64,000 nt of DNA from Pseudomonas nunensis (GTDB lineage: Bacteria; Pseudomonadota; Gammaproteobacteria; Pseudomonadales; Pseudomonadaceae). The stretch lies in the NCBI RefSeq assembly GCF_024296925.1, contig NZ_CP101125.1, positions 498,501 through 562,500 of the forward strand. The letters are read 5' to 3'. This document shows positions 28,664-37,703 of this stretch, piece by piece (position 1 is the first letter of the stretch; each line of letters begins with the position of its first letter). The position numbers and the translations under genes are program-made. Below the pieces are notes generated by a model that saw only the letters and a list, made by a program, of their open reading frames with translations, was not told the DNA's origin and did not search any database.

Positions 28664-31228
28664 TCAGATGTCCCAGACCAGATTGACCGCGAAGTTGCGA
28701 CCCGGCTGGGTCAGGCGATCAAGGTTGGCCGGTTGGGTCACCGAGGCTTCGCCGACGCTGTCGTAACCGCGTACGTCATCCCACTGCCAGTATTTCTTGT
28801 CGGTCAGGTTGTACAGGCCGGCGTTGATGGTCACGTCGTCGGTGACCTTGTAGAAACCGGCCAGGTCGAGCACGCCATAACCCGGGGTCTTGAACTGGGT
28901 GCTGGTGCCGTCCGGAGTCTTGAAGCTGGTGCTGTCGACGCGGTCCTTGCGCTTGACCAGAGTCCAGCTCAACAGCGCGCCGTAGTTATCCTGGTCGTAA
29001 CCGAGGCCGAACACGCCGGTCAGCGGGTTGATGCTGTTCAGCGGCTGGCCAGTGTCATCGTTACGGCCATACAGGTACGACATCGAGCTTTGGGTGTAGA
29101 GGCCGGTCGGTGCACCGAAGGTGTCGAGGTTCAGGCGACCTTTGAGCTCCACGCCCTTGATGGTGGCGTGTTTGATGTTGTTGCTCTGGAACGTGGTCTC
29201 GGTGTAACCCGGAGTGATCGCATTCTCGTCGATGAAGTCGCGGTACTTGTTGTAGAACACCGCCACATCGAACGTGCCCGCCTCAAACTGGCCGCGCAGG
29301 CCGGTTTCATAGCTTTTGCTCTTTTCCGGTTCCAGGTCCGGATTCGGTGCGACCTGATAACCACCGGCAAGGTTTTCGAAGCGACCGTACAAGGCTTTGG
29401 CGGTCGGCGTGCGGAAGCCTTCAGCGTACTGGCCGTACCAGGTGTAGTTGTCGTTGAAGCTGTAAGTGGTGCCGAACTTCGGCGACAGACGATGCCAGGT
29501 CTTGGTCTTGTCGCTGACCACGCCGTTGCCGCTCTGGTCGGCGGTGGCCAGGAACTCATCGGTGATGTGTGGCTTGAGCTGGGTGTAGTCGTAGCGCGCG
29601 CCCGGCAGGAAGGTCCAGTTGCCCCAACTGATCTGATCCTGGGCAAACAGGCTGTAGCTATTGATGGTCGGGTCCGGGAAGTCGCTGGCCGGTTTCAAGG
29701 TATCGGCGGCGCTTGGTGCACCAATGACGCGGCAGGCGCCGGCCACGGTCAGACAGGTGCCGGTGCCGGTACGCAGGCCGGTGACTTTGTCCTGTTTGAT
29801 GGTGGTGCCGTAGGTGACGGTGTGATCGGTGTCAGCAATCGCGAAGGACTTGTCGGCCTGGGCATCGAACACCCATTGGCGATCCTTGTAGTTGGTATTG
29901 CGTTCGCGCAGCACGGTACGCGACGGTGCGTAGATTTCCTCGGTGCTCTGGTCGGTCTTGGCGATCTGATAGTTCAGCGACCACTTAATGTTGTCGGCCA
30001 ATGCGCTGTCGAGGCCGAAGCTGTGTTCCAGGCCAAAACGTTCGCGGCTCACGGTGTCGTTGCCGGTGCGGGACTTGTAGAAACCGAACCCGCGTCCAGC
30101 GTTGAACGGACCACCCACGGCGCTCAATTGATTGGTGTCGCGGTCGTCTTTGTATTTTTCGTAGGTCAGGCCCAGGCGTGCGTCGTCGGCGTAGTTCCAG
30201 CCGAGTTTGGCCAGCACGTTGGTGGTGCGCACGTCTTCGGGGTTGGCCTCGGTGCGGTTCAGACCGGTGCCGCCGGTTTCGCCGTAGGATTCGGTTTCAT
30301 GGCCATTGCGTTGGCTCAAATGCAGCAAGCCGTCGAAATCTCCAGTGCGGCCAGCGACGGTGCCGGACGTCAGCCAGCTATCGTCCGCCGAGCTGTAACC
30401 AGTCTTCAGGCGCGCGCCGACGTCTTTGCCGGGCTTGATGATGTCGTCCGGGTCGAGGGTGTAATAGCTGACCGCGCCGCCGATTGCATTGCTGCCGTAC
30501 AGAACCGACGCCGGGCCGCGAAGAATCTCGACGCGTTTAACGATTTCCGGGTCGACGTAATTGCGGTTGGTCTGGGCGTAAGGGCCGTTGAAGAAACTGT
30601 CCGGCACTTGCACGCCGTCGACTTGAGTCAGCACGCGGTCGCCGTCGATGCCGCGGATGTTGTAACCAGTCAGCCCGGCGCGCTGGCCGGCACCGCCTAC
30701 CGAAACACCTGGCTCGTAGCGCACCAGATCCTTGATGTTGTTGACGTTGTTACGGTCCAGCTCTTCGCGGGTCTGCACGGTGACCGTGGCCGGCACGCTG
30801 TCGATGCTCTGTTCCTGGCGGGTGGCGCTGATCGTCACTTGTTGCAGGTTGAGGGCGCCGCTGCTGCTGCGTTTCTCCAGCACGATGTTGTTATTGCCCA
30901 GTTTGCGATAACCCAGGTTGGTCCCCACCAACAGGCGATCCAGGGCTTTTTCCGGTGGCAGCGAACCACGCACACCCGGCGAGGCAACGCCTTCTGCCAG
31001 TTCGGCGGGCAAGCCGACTTGCCAGCCAGTCACGGCGGTAAAGGCATTGAGGGCCGAGACCAGCGACTGCTGCGGGATGGCGAACGAATAATCGCCCATG
31101 TTGCGGCTTGGCTGCTCGGCGGCAGTGGCGGCCATCAGCGGCGCGGCACCGGCCATCAGGATGGCGGCGGTCAGCAGCGACAACACGCGGGAAGGTGAAG
31201 AGGACTGGCGGGTATGGCGAGAGGACAT
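28664..31228 (-). CDS. hxuA: TonB-dependent haem receptor with signalling domain (HxuA-like)
   Basis: The 854-residue outer-membrane receptor has a signal peptide (cleavage near residue 33), an STN signalling domain (about 45-100, SLVSALNAFTAVTGWQVGLP), a plug with RGIDGDRVLTQVDGVQVPDS, and a beta barrel of the haemoglobin/haem family. Motifs like the FRAP and NPNL boxes appear as GFRTP and NPDLEPE. The ATG at 31228 has a GGAG site; a GTG at 31249 is an alternative. The STN domain and the adjacent sigma/anti-sigma pair match P. aeruginosa HxuIRA. The ligand (haem or haemoprotein) is inferred from family and hemO. Confidence 0.88.
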   Translation of the reverse strand: MSSRHTRQSSSPSRVLSLLTAAILMAGAAPLMAATAAEQPSRNMGDYSFAIPQQSLVSALNAFTAVTGWQVGLPAELAEGVASPGVRGSLPPEKALDRLLVGTNLGYRKLGNNNIVLEKRSSSGALNLQQVTISATRQEQSIDSVPATVTVQTREELDRNNVNNIKDLVRYEPGVSVGGAGQRAGLTGYNIRGIDGDRVLTQVDGVQVPDSFFNGPYAQTNRNYVDPEIVKRVEILRGPASVLYGSNAIGGAVSYYTLDPDDIIKPGKDVGARLKTGYSSADDSWLTSGTVAGRTGDFDGLLHLSQRNGHETESYGETGGTGLNRTEANPEDVRTTNVLAKLGWNYADDARLGLTYEKYKDDRDTNQLSAVGGPFNAGRGFGFYKSRTGNDTVSRERFGLEHSFGLDSALADNIKWSLNYQIAKTDQSTEEIYAPSRTVLRERNTNYKDRQWVFDAQADKSFAIADTDHTVTYGTTIKQDKVTGLRTGTGTCLTVAGACRVIGAPSAADTLKPASDFPDPTINSYSLFAQDQISWGNWTFLPGARYDYTQLKPHITDEFLATADQSGNGVVSDKTKTWHRLSPKFGTTYSFNDNYTWYGQYAEGFRTPTAKALYGRFENLAGGYQVAPNPDLEPEKSKSYETGLRGQFEAGTFDVAVFYNKYRDFIDENAITPGYTETTFQSNNIKHATIKGVELKGRLNLDTFGAPTGLYTQSSMSYLYGRNDDTGQPLNSINPLTGVFGLGYDQDNYGALLSWTLVKRKDRVDSTSFKTPDGTSTQFKTPGYGVLDLAGFYKVTDDVTINAGLYNLTDKKYWQWDDVRGYDSVGEASVTQPANLDRLTQPGRNFAVNLVWDI

Positions 31229-31304
31229 CGATAGCGCTCCGTGTCGCACGAATCTTTATAGGTGCAGATTGGCATCGTTAGATGCGAATCAATTGCATTG
31301 GCTA

Positions 31305-31340
31305 TAACGAGACGAACGAGCTTCAGCTATCGAGTAAAAA
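31305..31340 (-). promoter_or_regulatory. ECF-type promoter of hxuA
   Basis: The minus strand has TTTTTAC (31340-31334), 16 bases, then GTTCGTCTCGTTA (31317-31305), identical in blocks and spacing to the hemO promoter. The leader to the hxuA ATG is about 70 bases. A Fur-like AATGAGAATTATTTTTA overlaps the -35 block and the hxuR stop, suggesting iron control too. Confidence 0.7.
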
Positions 31341-31350
31341 TAATTCTCAT

Positions 31351-32301
31351 TTAGTTCAAGATCACCAACGCGGGGAATTCTTGAAGCCGTGCAGAGGTGA
31401 TGTGGGCGAGGGAGCGGACCACGTCCAGCGGCTGGTCGAGGCGGTAATTGCCGGTGACGGCGACGTCGGCCAACTGCTCGTTGTTGTTGATGATCCAGCC
31501 CGGATAGTAGCGACGCAGCTCCGCCAGTACTTGGCTCAGCGGGCAATTCTCGAACACCAGTCGGCCCTGGACCCAGGCCAGGTCGGTGGCGGCATCGAGC
31601 TTGGCCGGGCGGTCGAAACCGTTGGGGCCGATGCGGATGCTTTCGCCGGCCGAGAGTCGCACTCGCGCGTCGTCACGGGTCGCACGCAAATCCACATCGC
31701 CACGCTGCACCCGGACTTGCGCCACGCCGTCGAGGTAACGCACGGCAAACGCGGTGTCGTGCACGCTGGCCTTGACCGGTCCGGCATCGATTTCCAGCGC
31801 CTGGCCACGGTTGGCCGGCACCTCGAAAAACGCCTCGCCCTGATACAACCGGGCCACGCGCTGTTGATCGTTGATGGTGCTGGAAAACGCCGAGTTGGTA
31901 TTGAGCAGGACTTTCGAGCCGTCCTCCAGTTGCAGGCGCTGGCGCTCGCCGACCACAGTCAGGTGATCGGCCTGCAGGCGCATCGGCAGATTGCTGAAAC
32001 TGAACAAACCGAGAATCAACACCGCCGCCGTGGCCAAGGGTTTCCAGTGCGGACGCAGGCGCGACAGCACGCTGACTTTCGCCGGTTGAGCGGCGAGGCT
32101 TTGCGCGCACTGCGTGACCAGCGGACCGTCCCAGATCGCCTGGGCCTTGGCGAAAGCTTCGGCGTGCAGGGGATCGGCAGCGAGCCAGTCGTGAAACTGT
32201 CGGGTCTGTTCTTCGCTCGGACTGCCGAGCACGATCAGCCAGTCCAAAGCCTGGTCCATCGCGCTGGCGGGGTCTCCAGCGGAGCGGTGGGTGTCCGTCA
32301 C
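31351..32301 (-). CDS. hxuR: FecR-type anti-sigma regulator (HxuR-like)
   Basis: The 316-residue protein has a cytoplasmic N-terminal domain (about 1-80, with ALDWLIVLGSPSEEQTRQFHDW), a single membrane helix (about 85-101) and a periplasmic FecR domain (about 105-200). It holds the ECF sigma factor inactive until the receptor STN domain signals. A GTG at 32301 is preferred because GAGGAA lies nine bases upstream; a GTG at 32328 would add nine residues but has no ribosome site. It sits between hxuI and hxuA on the same strand. Confidence 0.88.
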   Translation of the reverse strand: MTDTHRSAGDPASAMDQALDWLIVLGSPSEEQTRQFHDWLAADPLHAEAFAKAQAIWDGPLVTQCAQSLAAQPAKVSVLSRLRPHWKPLATAAVLILGLFSFSNLPMRLQADHLTVVGERQRLQLEDGSKVLLNTNSAFSSTINDQQRVARLYQGEAFFEVPANRGQALEIDAGPVKASVHDTAFAVRYLDGVAQVRVQRGDVDLRATRDDARVRLSAGESIRIGPNGFDRPAKLDAATDLAWVQGRLVFENCPLSQVLAELRRYYPGWIINNNEQLADVAVTGNYRLDQPLDVVRSLAHITSARLQEFPALVILN

Positions 32302-32425
32302 GGTGTTTCCTCGGCTGTGTCTGTGCACGGCTGTTTTTTGAGTGAAGCTTGAAAGTGGGGCAAGGGTAGCAAAGCCCGACGGCCTGCGCAGTCGATCGCG
32401 GCAGGTAGCGAATAAACCTGCAGAC

Positions 32426-32944
32426 TCAGTCGCCGTTCAAGCGTTCTGCGACGCCGATGCAGATCGCCATGATCAATTTCAATTCCTTTTGTACCGTGCT
32501 CAACGACACGCCAAGCTTCTCGGAAATCTCCAGATAACTGTGCCCGTGCAGGCGACTGAGGATAAAGATCTGCTGCTGGCGTTGGCTGAGTTCACTGAGG
32601 CTCACGTTCAAACGCTCCAGCAATTGTTCGGCATGGGCGGCGTCCTCGGCGCTGCTGGCGGGGGCGGCGATGCTTTCGACCACCTCCAGCGGGACGTCAT
32701 CGAGCATGGTGCGCGACTGGATTCGCCGCGCACGCAAATGGTCCAGCGCCAGGTTGCGGGCGGTCTGGAACACGAAGGGTTCGAGGTGATCGATGGCCCG
32801 TTCACTGAGCGCACGGGTCACGCGCAGGTAGGTTTCCTGCAGCAGATCTTCGGCGGTGCTGTGATTGTTGACCATCCGCTCCAACGTGCGCAGCAAGGAG
32901 ACCCGCTGGGCGATGAAGACGTGATTGAAGCGCGATTGACTCAC
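32426..32944 (-). CDS. hxuI: FecI-family ECF sigma factor (HxuI-like)
   Basis: The 172-residue sigma factor has region 2 at about residues 8-75 (STAEDLLQETYLRV, FVFQTARNLALDHLRARR) and region 4 at about 110-165 (ELSQRQQQIFILSRLHGHSYLEISEKLGVS in overlapping parts). It should read the promoters of hxuA and hemO. It starts at ATG 32944 with a GGGAGGA-like site and is followed by hxuR after 124 bases. A Fur box sits 27 bases upstream of the start codon, so iron starvation should raise its level. Confidence 0.9.
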   Translation of the reverse strand: MSQSRFNHVFIAQRVSLLRTLERMVNNHSTAEDLLQETYLRVTRALSERAIDHLEPFVFQTARNLALDHLRARRIQSRTMLDDVPLEVVESIAAPASSAEDAAHAEQLLERLNVSLSELSQRQQQIFILSRLHGHSYLEISEKLGVSLSTVQKELKLIMAICIGVAERLNGD

Positions 32945-32961
32945 GGGAGGACCTGATCCAT

Positions 32962-32997
32962 TTCGAGCGAATGATAATGCTTATCATCCGCTCGAAT
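32962..32997. promoter_or_regulatory. Fur box within a long dyad upstream of hxuI
   Basis: The core ATGATAA-TGC-TTATCAT (32971-32987) is a good Fur box (7-1-7 form TGATAAT-G-CTTATCA). It is flanked by TTCGAGCG (32962-32969) and its complement CGCTCGAA (32990-32997), giving a dyad of about 36 bases. It lies 18-53 bases ahead of the hxuI ATG. Confidence 0.8.
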
Positions 32998-33034
32998 GGT
33001 CAAGTGCTGATTTGTGAAGCTGATTTGCGAAGTG

Positions 33035-33499
33035 CTAGGCGCGACCCAGCAGATAAGTCGCGTAATCCGGAATCCGGTGCTCGTGGGCCTGATCCATCAT
33101 CGGGCTGCTGAGCAAGTAATCGGCGCTGCATTCGTTGCAGGCCACCGGAATGTTCCAGACCGCCGCGACCCGCAGCAACGCCTTGATGTCCGGGTCGTGG
33201 GGTTGCGGTTCGAACGGGTCCCAGAAGAACACCAGCATGTCGACCCGCTGCTCGGCGATACGCGCGCCGAGTTGCTGGTCGCCGCCCAACGGGCCACTGA
33301 TCATGCTTTCCACCGGCAGGTCGAGGCGTTGTTGCAACAACAACCCCGTGGTGCCGGTGGCGACCAGTTCATGCTGCGCCAATTTTTCTTTCTGGCGCTC
33401 GGCCCAGTCCAGCAAAAACACTTTGCAATGGTCATGCGCGACCAAGGCGATACGCTTGCGCGCCGCCAGGGTCTTTTGCGTGAAGCTGATACCGATCAT
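33035..33499 (-). CDS. mgsA: MgsA, methylglyoxal synthase
   Basis: MgsA (154 residues) turns dihydroxyacetone phosphate into methylglyoxal and phosphate, a bypass when triose phosphates build up. The MGS-like fold shows IALVAHDHCK at about residues 17-26 and the phosphate-binding ATGTTGLLL and SGPLGGDQQLGARI loops; catalytic Asp residues lie in DHCK and GGDQQ. It lies 30 bases downstream of gap on the same strand, which may couple it to glycolytic flux. Confidence 0.95.
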   Translation of the reverse strand: MIGISFTQKTLAARKRIALVAHDHCKVFLLDWAERQKEKLAQHELVATGTTGLLLQQRLDLPVESMISGPLGGDQQLGARIAEQRVDMLVFFWDPFEPQPHDPDIKALLRVAAVWNIPVACNECSADYLLSSPMMDQAHEHRIPDYATYLLGRA

Positions 33500-33529
33500 C
33501 GGTGTTGCTCCTGCTCCATCAATGCGCGA

Positions 33530-34531
33530 TTACTCGGCGTTACACAGCGCCAGGCAGTTATCGAGCATGCGGTTGGAGAAGCCCCATTCGTTGTCGTACC
33601 AAGCCAGGACCTTGAGCAGCTTGCCGCTGGATTTGGTGTGGTTGGCGTCGAAAATCGACGACAGCGGGTTGTGATTGAAGTCACTGGAGACCAGCGGCAG
33701 GGTGTTGTAGCCGAGGATTTTCGAGTGCTGGGCGGCTTCTTTCAGCAGCGCATTCACTTCGTCGGCCGACGCTTCGCGCTTGAGCTGCACGGTCAGGTCC
33801 ACCAGCGACACATTGATCACCGGGACACGCACCGCCATGCCCGTCAGTTTGCCCGCCAGTTCCGGCAATACCAGGCCGACCGCTTCAGCGGCGCCGGTCT
33901 TGCTCGGGATCATGTTCTGGGTGGCCGAACGGGCGCGGTACGGGTCGGTGTGGTAAACGTCGGTCAGGTTCTGGTCGTTGGTGTAGGCGTGGATCGTGGT
34001 CATCAGACCGCTTTCGATTCCCAGCTCGCGGTGCAGCACTTGGGCCACCGGGGCCAGGCAGTTGGTGGTGCACGAAGCGTTGGAAATAATCTGGTGCGAC
34101 TGGCGCAGGATGTCGTGGTTCACGCCATAAACCACAGTCGCGTCGGCGCCTTTGGCCGGGGCCGAGATGATGACTTTGCGTGCGCCGGCCGTAATATGCG
34201 CGGCGGCTTTGGCACGGTCGGTGAACAGACCGGTGCATTCGAATACCACGTCAATCTTCTCGGCAGCCCACGGCAGTTCGGCAGGGTTGCGGATGGCGCT
34301 GACCGAAATACGGTCACCATTGACGGTCAGGCTTTCGTTATCGTGCTGGACATCGGCGTCGAATGTGCCGTGAACGGTGTCGTACTTCAGCAGATGAGCG
34401 TTGATCGAGCTGTCGCCCAGGTCATTAATGGCAACGATCTGCAAATCCTGGCGGTAGCCTTGGGTATACAGTGCGCGAAGGACATTGCGGCCAATACGGC
34501 CAAAACCATTGATTGCGATTCGAAGAGTCAT
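33530..34531 (-). CDS. gap: Glyceraldehyde-3-phosphate dehydrogenase, type I
   Basis: The enzyme (333 residues) oxidises glyceraldehyde-3-phosphate made by the Entner-Doudoroff pathway. The Rossmann start [18 protein letters not shown] and the catalytic motif [12 protein letters not shown] (Cys near residue 152) are intact. It is divergent from edd with a 220-base gap that contains two HexR-type boxes, the setting of gap-1 in P. putida. The ATG at 34531 follows AGTTAAATG with only a weak ribosome site. Confidence 0.97.
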   Translation of the reverse strand: MTLRIAINGFGRIGRNVLRALYTQGYRQDLQIVAINDLGDSSINAHLLKYDTVHGTFDADVQHDNESLTVNGDRISVSAIRNPAELPWAAEKIDVVFECTGLFTDRAKAAAHITAGARKVIISAPAKGADATVVYGVNHDILRQSHQIISNASCTTNCLAPVAQVLHRELGIESGLMTTIHAYTNDQNLTDVYHTDPYRARSATQNMIPSKTGAAEAVGLVLPELAGKLTGMAVRVPVINVSLVDLTVQLKREASADEVNALLKEAAQHSKILGYNTLPLVSSDFNHNPLSSIFDANHTKSSGKLLKVLAWYDNEWGFSNRMLDNCLALCNAE

Positions 34532-34554
34532 TTAACTGGGCCGCCGTCGATTTG

Positions 34555-34569
34555 TTGTTGGAATTACAA
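34555..34569. promoter_or_regulatory. HexR-type operator near gap
   Basis: TTGT-TGGAATT-ACAA matches the published HexR pattern TTGT-N7-ACAA exactly. It lies 24 bases upstream of the gap start codon. Confidence 0.65.
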
Positions 34570-34616
34570 GATTATTCGCATAAAAATAGAAAACAAGCCT
34601 TTTTAATGGCAATATT

Positions 34617-34631
34617 TTGTTCAATCTACAA
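34617..34631. promoter_or_regulatory. HexR-type operator between gap and edd
   Basis: TTGT-TCAATCT-ACAA matches TTGT-N7-ACAA exactly, in the middle of the divergent gap/edd region. Repression by HexR would be lifted by 2-keto-3-deoxy-6-phosphogluconate. Confidence 0.75.
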
Positions 34632-34751
34632 CGAGTGACCTGAATCAACTGGTCCGATCGATCAAGAAAGCCGCCCGTCACCCCATCGACAACGGCACTT
34701 GATCAGCATAGACAATCAGGTCGCCACATCCGTTAGCCTGGAGTTCTACAC

Positions 34752-36578
34752 ATGCATCCCCGCGTCCTTGAGGTCACCGAACGGCTTATCGCCCGTAGCC
34801 GAGCTACTCGTGAGGCTTACCTTGCGCTGATTCGCGGCGCTGCCAGCGACGGTCCGATGCGCGGCAAGCTGCAATGCGCCAACTTCGCACACGGCGTGGC
34901 GGGTTGCGGCACCGAAGACAAGAACAGTCTGCGGATGATGAACTCCGCGAACATCGCAATTGTTTCTTCGTATAACGACATGCTCTCGGCGCACCAGCCG
35001 TACGAAGTCTTTCCTGAACAGATCAAAAAAGCCCTGCGCGAAATCGGCTCGGTCGGCCAGTTCGCTGGCGGCACCCCGGCGATGTGCGATGGCGTGACCC
35101 AGGGTGAGCCCGGCATGGAACTGAGCCTGCCGAGCCGCGAAGTGATCGCGTTGTCCACCGCCGTGGCGCTGTCCCACAACATGTTCGATGGCGCGCTGAT
35201 GCTCGGCATCTGCGACAAGATCGTCCCGGGCCTGATGATGGGCGCGCTGCGTTTCGGTCATCTGCCGATGATCTTTGTACCGGGCGGACCCATGGTCTCC
35301 GGCATTTCCAACAAGCAGAAAGCCGATGTGCGCCAGCGCTATGCCGAAGGCAAAGCCTCGCGCGAGGAGCTGCTGGAATCGGAAATGAATTCCTACCACA
35401 GCCCAGGTACCTGTACTTTTTACGGCACCGCCAACACCAACCAGCTACTGATGGAAGTCATGGGCCTGCACTTGCCGGGCTCTTCTTTCGTCAACCCGAA
35501 CACGCCGTTGCGCGATGCCCTGACCCGCGAAGCGGCGCATCAAGTCACGCGCCTGACCAAGCAAAATGGCAACTTCATGCCGATCGGTGAAATCGTCGAT
35601 GAGCGTTCGCTGGTCAACTCCATCGTGGCGCTGAACGCGACTGGCGGCTCGACCAACCACACCCTGCACATGCCGGCCATCGCGATGGCTGCCGGTATTC
35701 AATTGACCTGGCAAGACATGGCCGACCTCTCCGAAGTCGTGCCGACCCTGAGCCACGTCTACCCGAACGGCAAAGCCGACATCAACCACTTCCAGGCGGC
35801 GGGCGGCATGTCGTTCCTGATTCGCGAACTGCTGGAAGCGGGCTTGCTGCACGAAAACGTCAACACCGTGCTCGGCCATGGCCTGAGCCGCTACACCCAG
35901 GAACCGTTCCTCGATAACGGCGAACTGGTCTGGCGCGAAGGCGTGACCGACAGCCTCGACGAAACCATCCTGCGCCCGGTCGCGCGTGCGTTCTCGTCAG
36001 AAGGCGGCTTGCGCGTGATGGAAGGCAACCTCGGTCGTGGCGTCATGAAGGTTTCCGCTGTCGCTCTGGAAAACCAGATCGTCGAAGCACCGGCCATGGT
36101 GTTCCAGGATCAGCAGGACCTGGCCGATGCATTCAAGGCCGGTTTGCTGGAGAAGGATTTTGTCGCGGTGATGCGCTTCCAGGGCCCGCGTTCCAACGGG
36201 ATGCCGGAACTGCACAAGATGACGCCGTTCCTCGGCGTGCTGCAGGATCGCGGCTTCAAAGTGGCACTGGTGACCGACGGGCGAATGTCCGGTGCTTCCG
36301 GGAAAATCCCGGCGGCGATTCACGTCAGCCCCGAAGCTTACGTCGGCGGCGCTCTTGCGCGAGTGCAAGAGGGCGATATCATCCGCGTCGATGGCGTCAA
36401 AGGCACCCTGGAGATTAAGGTGGACGCCGAAGAATTCGCAGCGCGCACGCCGGCCAAGGGTTTGTTGGGTAACAACATCGGCAGCGGGCGCGAACTGTTT
36501 GGTTTCATGCGCATGGCTTTCAGCTCCGCAGAGCAGGGCGCCAGCGCCTTTACTTCTGCCCTGGAGACGCTTAATTGA
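34752..36578 (+). CDS. edd: Edd, 6-phosphogluconate dehydratase
   Basis: Edd (608 residues) dehydrates 6-phosphogluconate to 2-keto-3-deoxy-6-phosphogluconate. It is an IlvD/Edd-family iron-sulfur enzyme; cluster cysteines are in [12 protein letters not shown] and [12 protein letters not shown], and the C-terminal signature is [18 protein letters not shown]. It starts an operon with glk, whose TTG overlaps the edd stop. The gene is expected to be HexR-repressed. Confidence 0.97.
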   Translation: MHPRVLEVTERLIARSRATREAYLALIRGAASDGPMRGKLQCANFAHGVAGCGTEDKNSLRMMNSANIAIVSSYNDMLSAHQPYEVFPEQIKKALREIGSVGQFAGGTPAMCDGVTQGEPGMELSLPSREVIALSTAVALSHNMFDGALMLGICDKIVPGLMMGALRFGHLPMIFVPGGPMVSGISNKQKADVRQRYAEGKASREELLESEMNSYHSPGTCTFYGTANTNQLLMEVMGLHLPGSSFVNPNTPLRDALTREAAHQVTRLTKQNGNFMPIGEIVDERSLVNSIVALNATGGSTNHTLHMPAIAMAAGIQLTWQDMADLSEVVPTLSHVYPNGKADINHFQAAGGMSFLIRELLEAGLLHENVNTVLGHGLSRYTQEPFLDNGELVWREGVTDSLDETILRPVARAFSSEGGLRVMEGNLGRGVMKVSAVALENQIVEAPAMVFQDQQDLADAFKAGLLEKDFVAVMRFQGPRSNGMPELHKMTPFLGVLQDRGFKVALVTDGRMSGASGKIPAAIHVSPEAYVGGALARVQEGDIIRVDGVKGTLEIKVDAEEFAARTPAKGLLGNNIGSGRELFGFMRMAFSSAEQGASAFTSALETLN

Positions 36579-37525
36579 AACTGGCTTTGGTCGGTGACAT
36601 CGGTGGGACCAACGCACGTTTCGCGTTGTGGAAAAACCAGCAACTGGAGTCGATCCAGGTATTGCCGACGGCAGAACACACCAGCCCGGAGGAGGCCATT
36701 GGTGTCTACCTGAGCGGGTTGGGGCTCAAGCCAGGCGACATTGGTTCGGTGTGCCTGTCGGTCGCCGGCCCGGTGAGCGGCGATGAATTCAAGTTCACCA
36801 ACAATCACTGGCGCCTGAGCCGCAAGGCGTTCTGCCAGACCTTGCAGGTGGATCAACTGCTGCTGGTCAACGACTTCTCGGCCATGGCCCTGGGCATGAC
36901 CCGTTTGCAGCCGGGTGAATTCCGCGTGGTCTGCGAAGGCACGCCGGAACCATTGCGCCCGGCGGTGGTGATTGGTCCCGGCACCGGTTTGGGTGTCGGC
37001 ACGTTGCTTGATCTGGGTGAGGGCCGTTTTGCGGCGTTGCCAGGGGAGGGCGGTCACGTCGATTTGCCGTTGAGCAGCCCACGGGAAACCCAGTTGTGGC
37101 AACACATCTTCAACGAGATCGGGCATGTCAGCGCCGAGACTGCGTTGAGCGGTGGTGGCTTGCCGCGAGTCTATCGGGCGATTTGTGCGGTGGACGGGCA
37201 TGAACCGGTACTCGAGACCCCGGAAGCGATTACTGCGGCCGGTCTGGCGGGCGATCCGATTGCCCTGGAAGTGCTGGAGCAGTTCTGCTGCTGGCTCGGC
37301 CGCGTGGCCGGCAATAACGTGCTGACCACCGGTGGGCGCGGTGGCGTGTTTATCGTGGGTGGAGTGATTCCACGGTTTGCCGATTTCTTCGTTGAAAGCG
37401 GTTTTGCCCGGTGCTTCGCCGACAAGGGTTGCATGAGCGATTATTTCAAAGGCATCCCGGTGTGGCTGGTGACGGCACCGTATTCCGGGCTGGTTGGCGC
37501 AGGTGTGGCGCTCGACCAGGCCTGA
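36575..37525 (+). CDS. glk: Glk, glucokinase
   Basis: Glk (316 residues) phosphorylates cytoplasmic glucose with ATP. The ATP loop [15 protein letters not shown] is at about residues 4-18, and [13 protein letters not shown] near residue 132 is a second phosphate motif. The start is a TTG that shares bases with the edd TGA (TTGA), so it depends on coupling to edd. This is the group A (ROK-less) bacterial glucokinase type, judged by length and motifs. Confidence 0.95.
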   Translation: MKLALVGDIGGTNARFALWKNQQLESIQVLPTAEHTSPEEAIGVYLSGLGLKPGDIGSVCLSVAGPVSGDEFKFTNNHWRLSRKAFCQTLQVDQLLLVNDFSAMALGMTRLQPGEFRVVCEGTPEPLRPAVVIGPGTGLGVGTLLDLGEGRFAALPGEGGHVDLPLSSPRETQLWQHIFNEIGHVSAETALSGGGLPRVYRAICAVDGHEPVLETPEAITAAGLAGDPIALEVLEQFCCWLGRVAGNNVLTTGGRGGVFIVGGVIPRFADFFVESGFARCFADKGCMSDYFKGIPVWLVTAPYSGLVGAGVALDQA

Positions 37526-37540
37526 AACGCAATCCAACCT

Positions 37541-37627
37541 GTGGGAGCGGGCTTGCTCGCGAAGGCGTCGTGTCAGTGATATCAATGGCGCCTGACACAC
37601 CGCTTTCGCGAGCAAGCCCGCTCCCAC
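37541..37627. repeat. REPIN
   Basis: Inverted GTGGGAGCGGGCTTGCTCG arms between glk and gltR in a same-strand gene row. Confidence 0.93.
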
Positions 37628-37703
37628 ATGGGTTTTGCGGTGTTTGTTGGTTCCACGCTTAAGGCATAATCCGCCCAATTCAAACAACAAGGATGCCGCC
37701 CCT

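Noticed and set aside
28559..31198. An 879-codon plus-strand open frame opposite hxuA
   Set aside because: Antisense shadow of a TonB receptor with clear motifs on the other strand.
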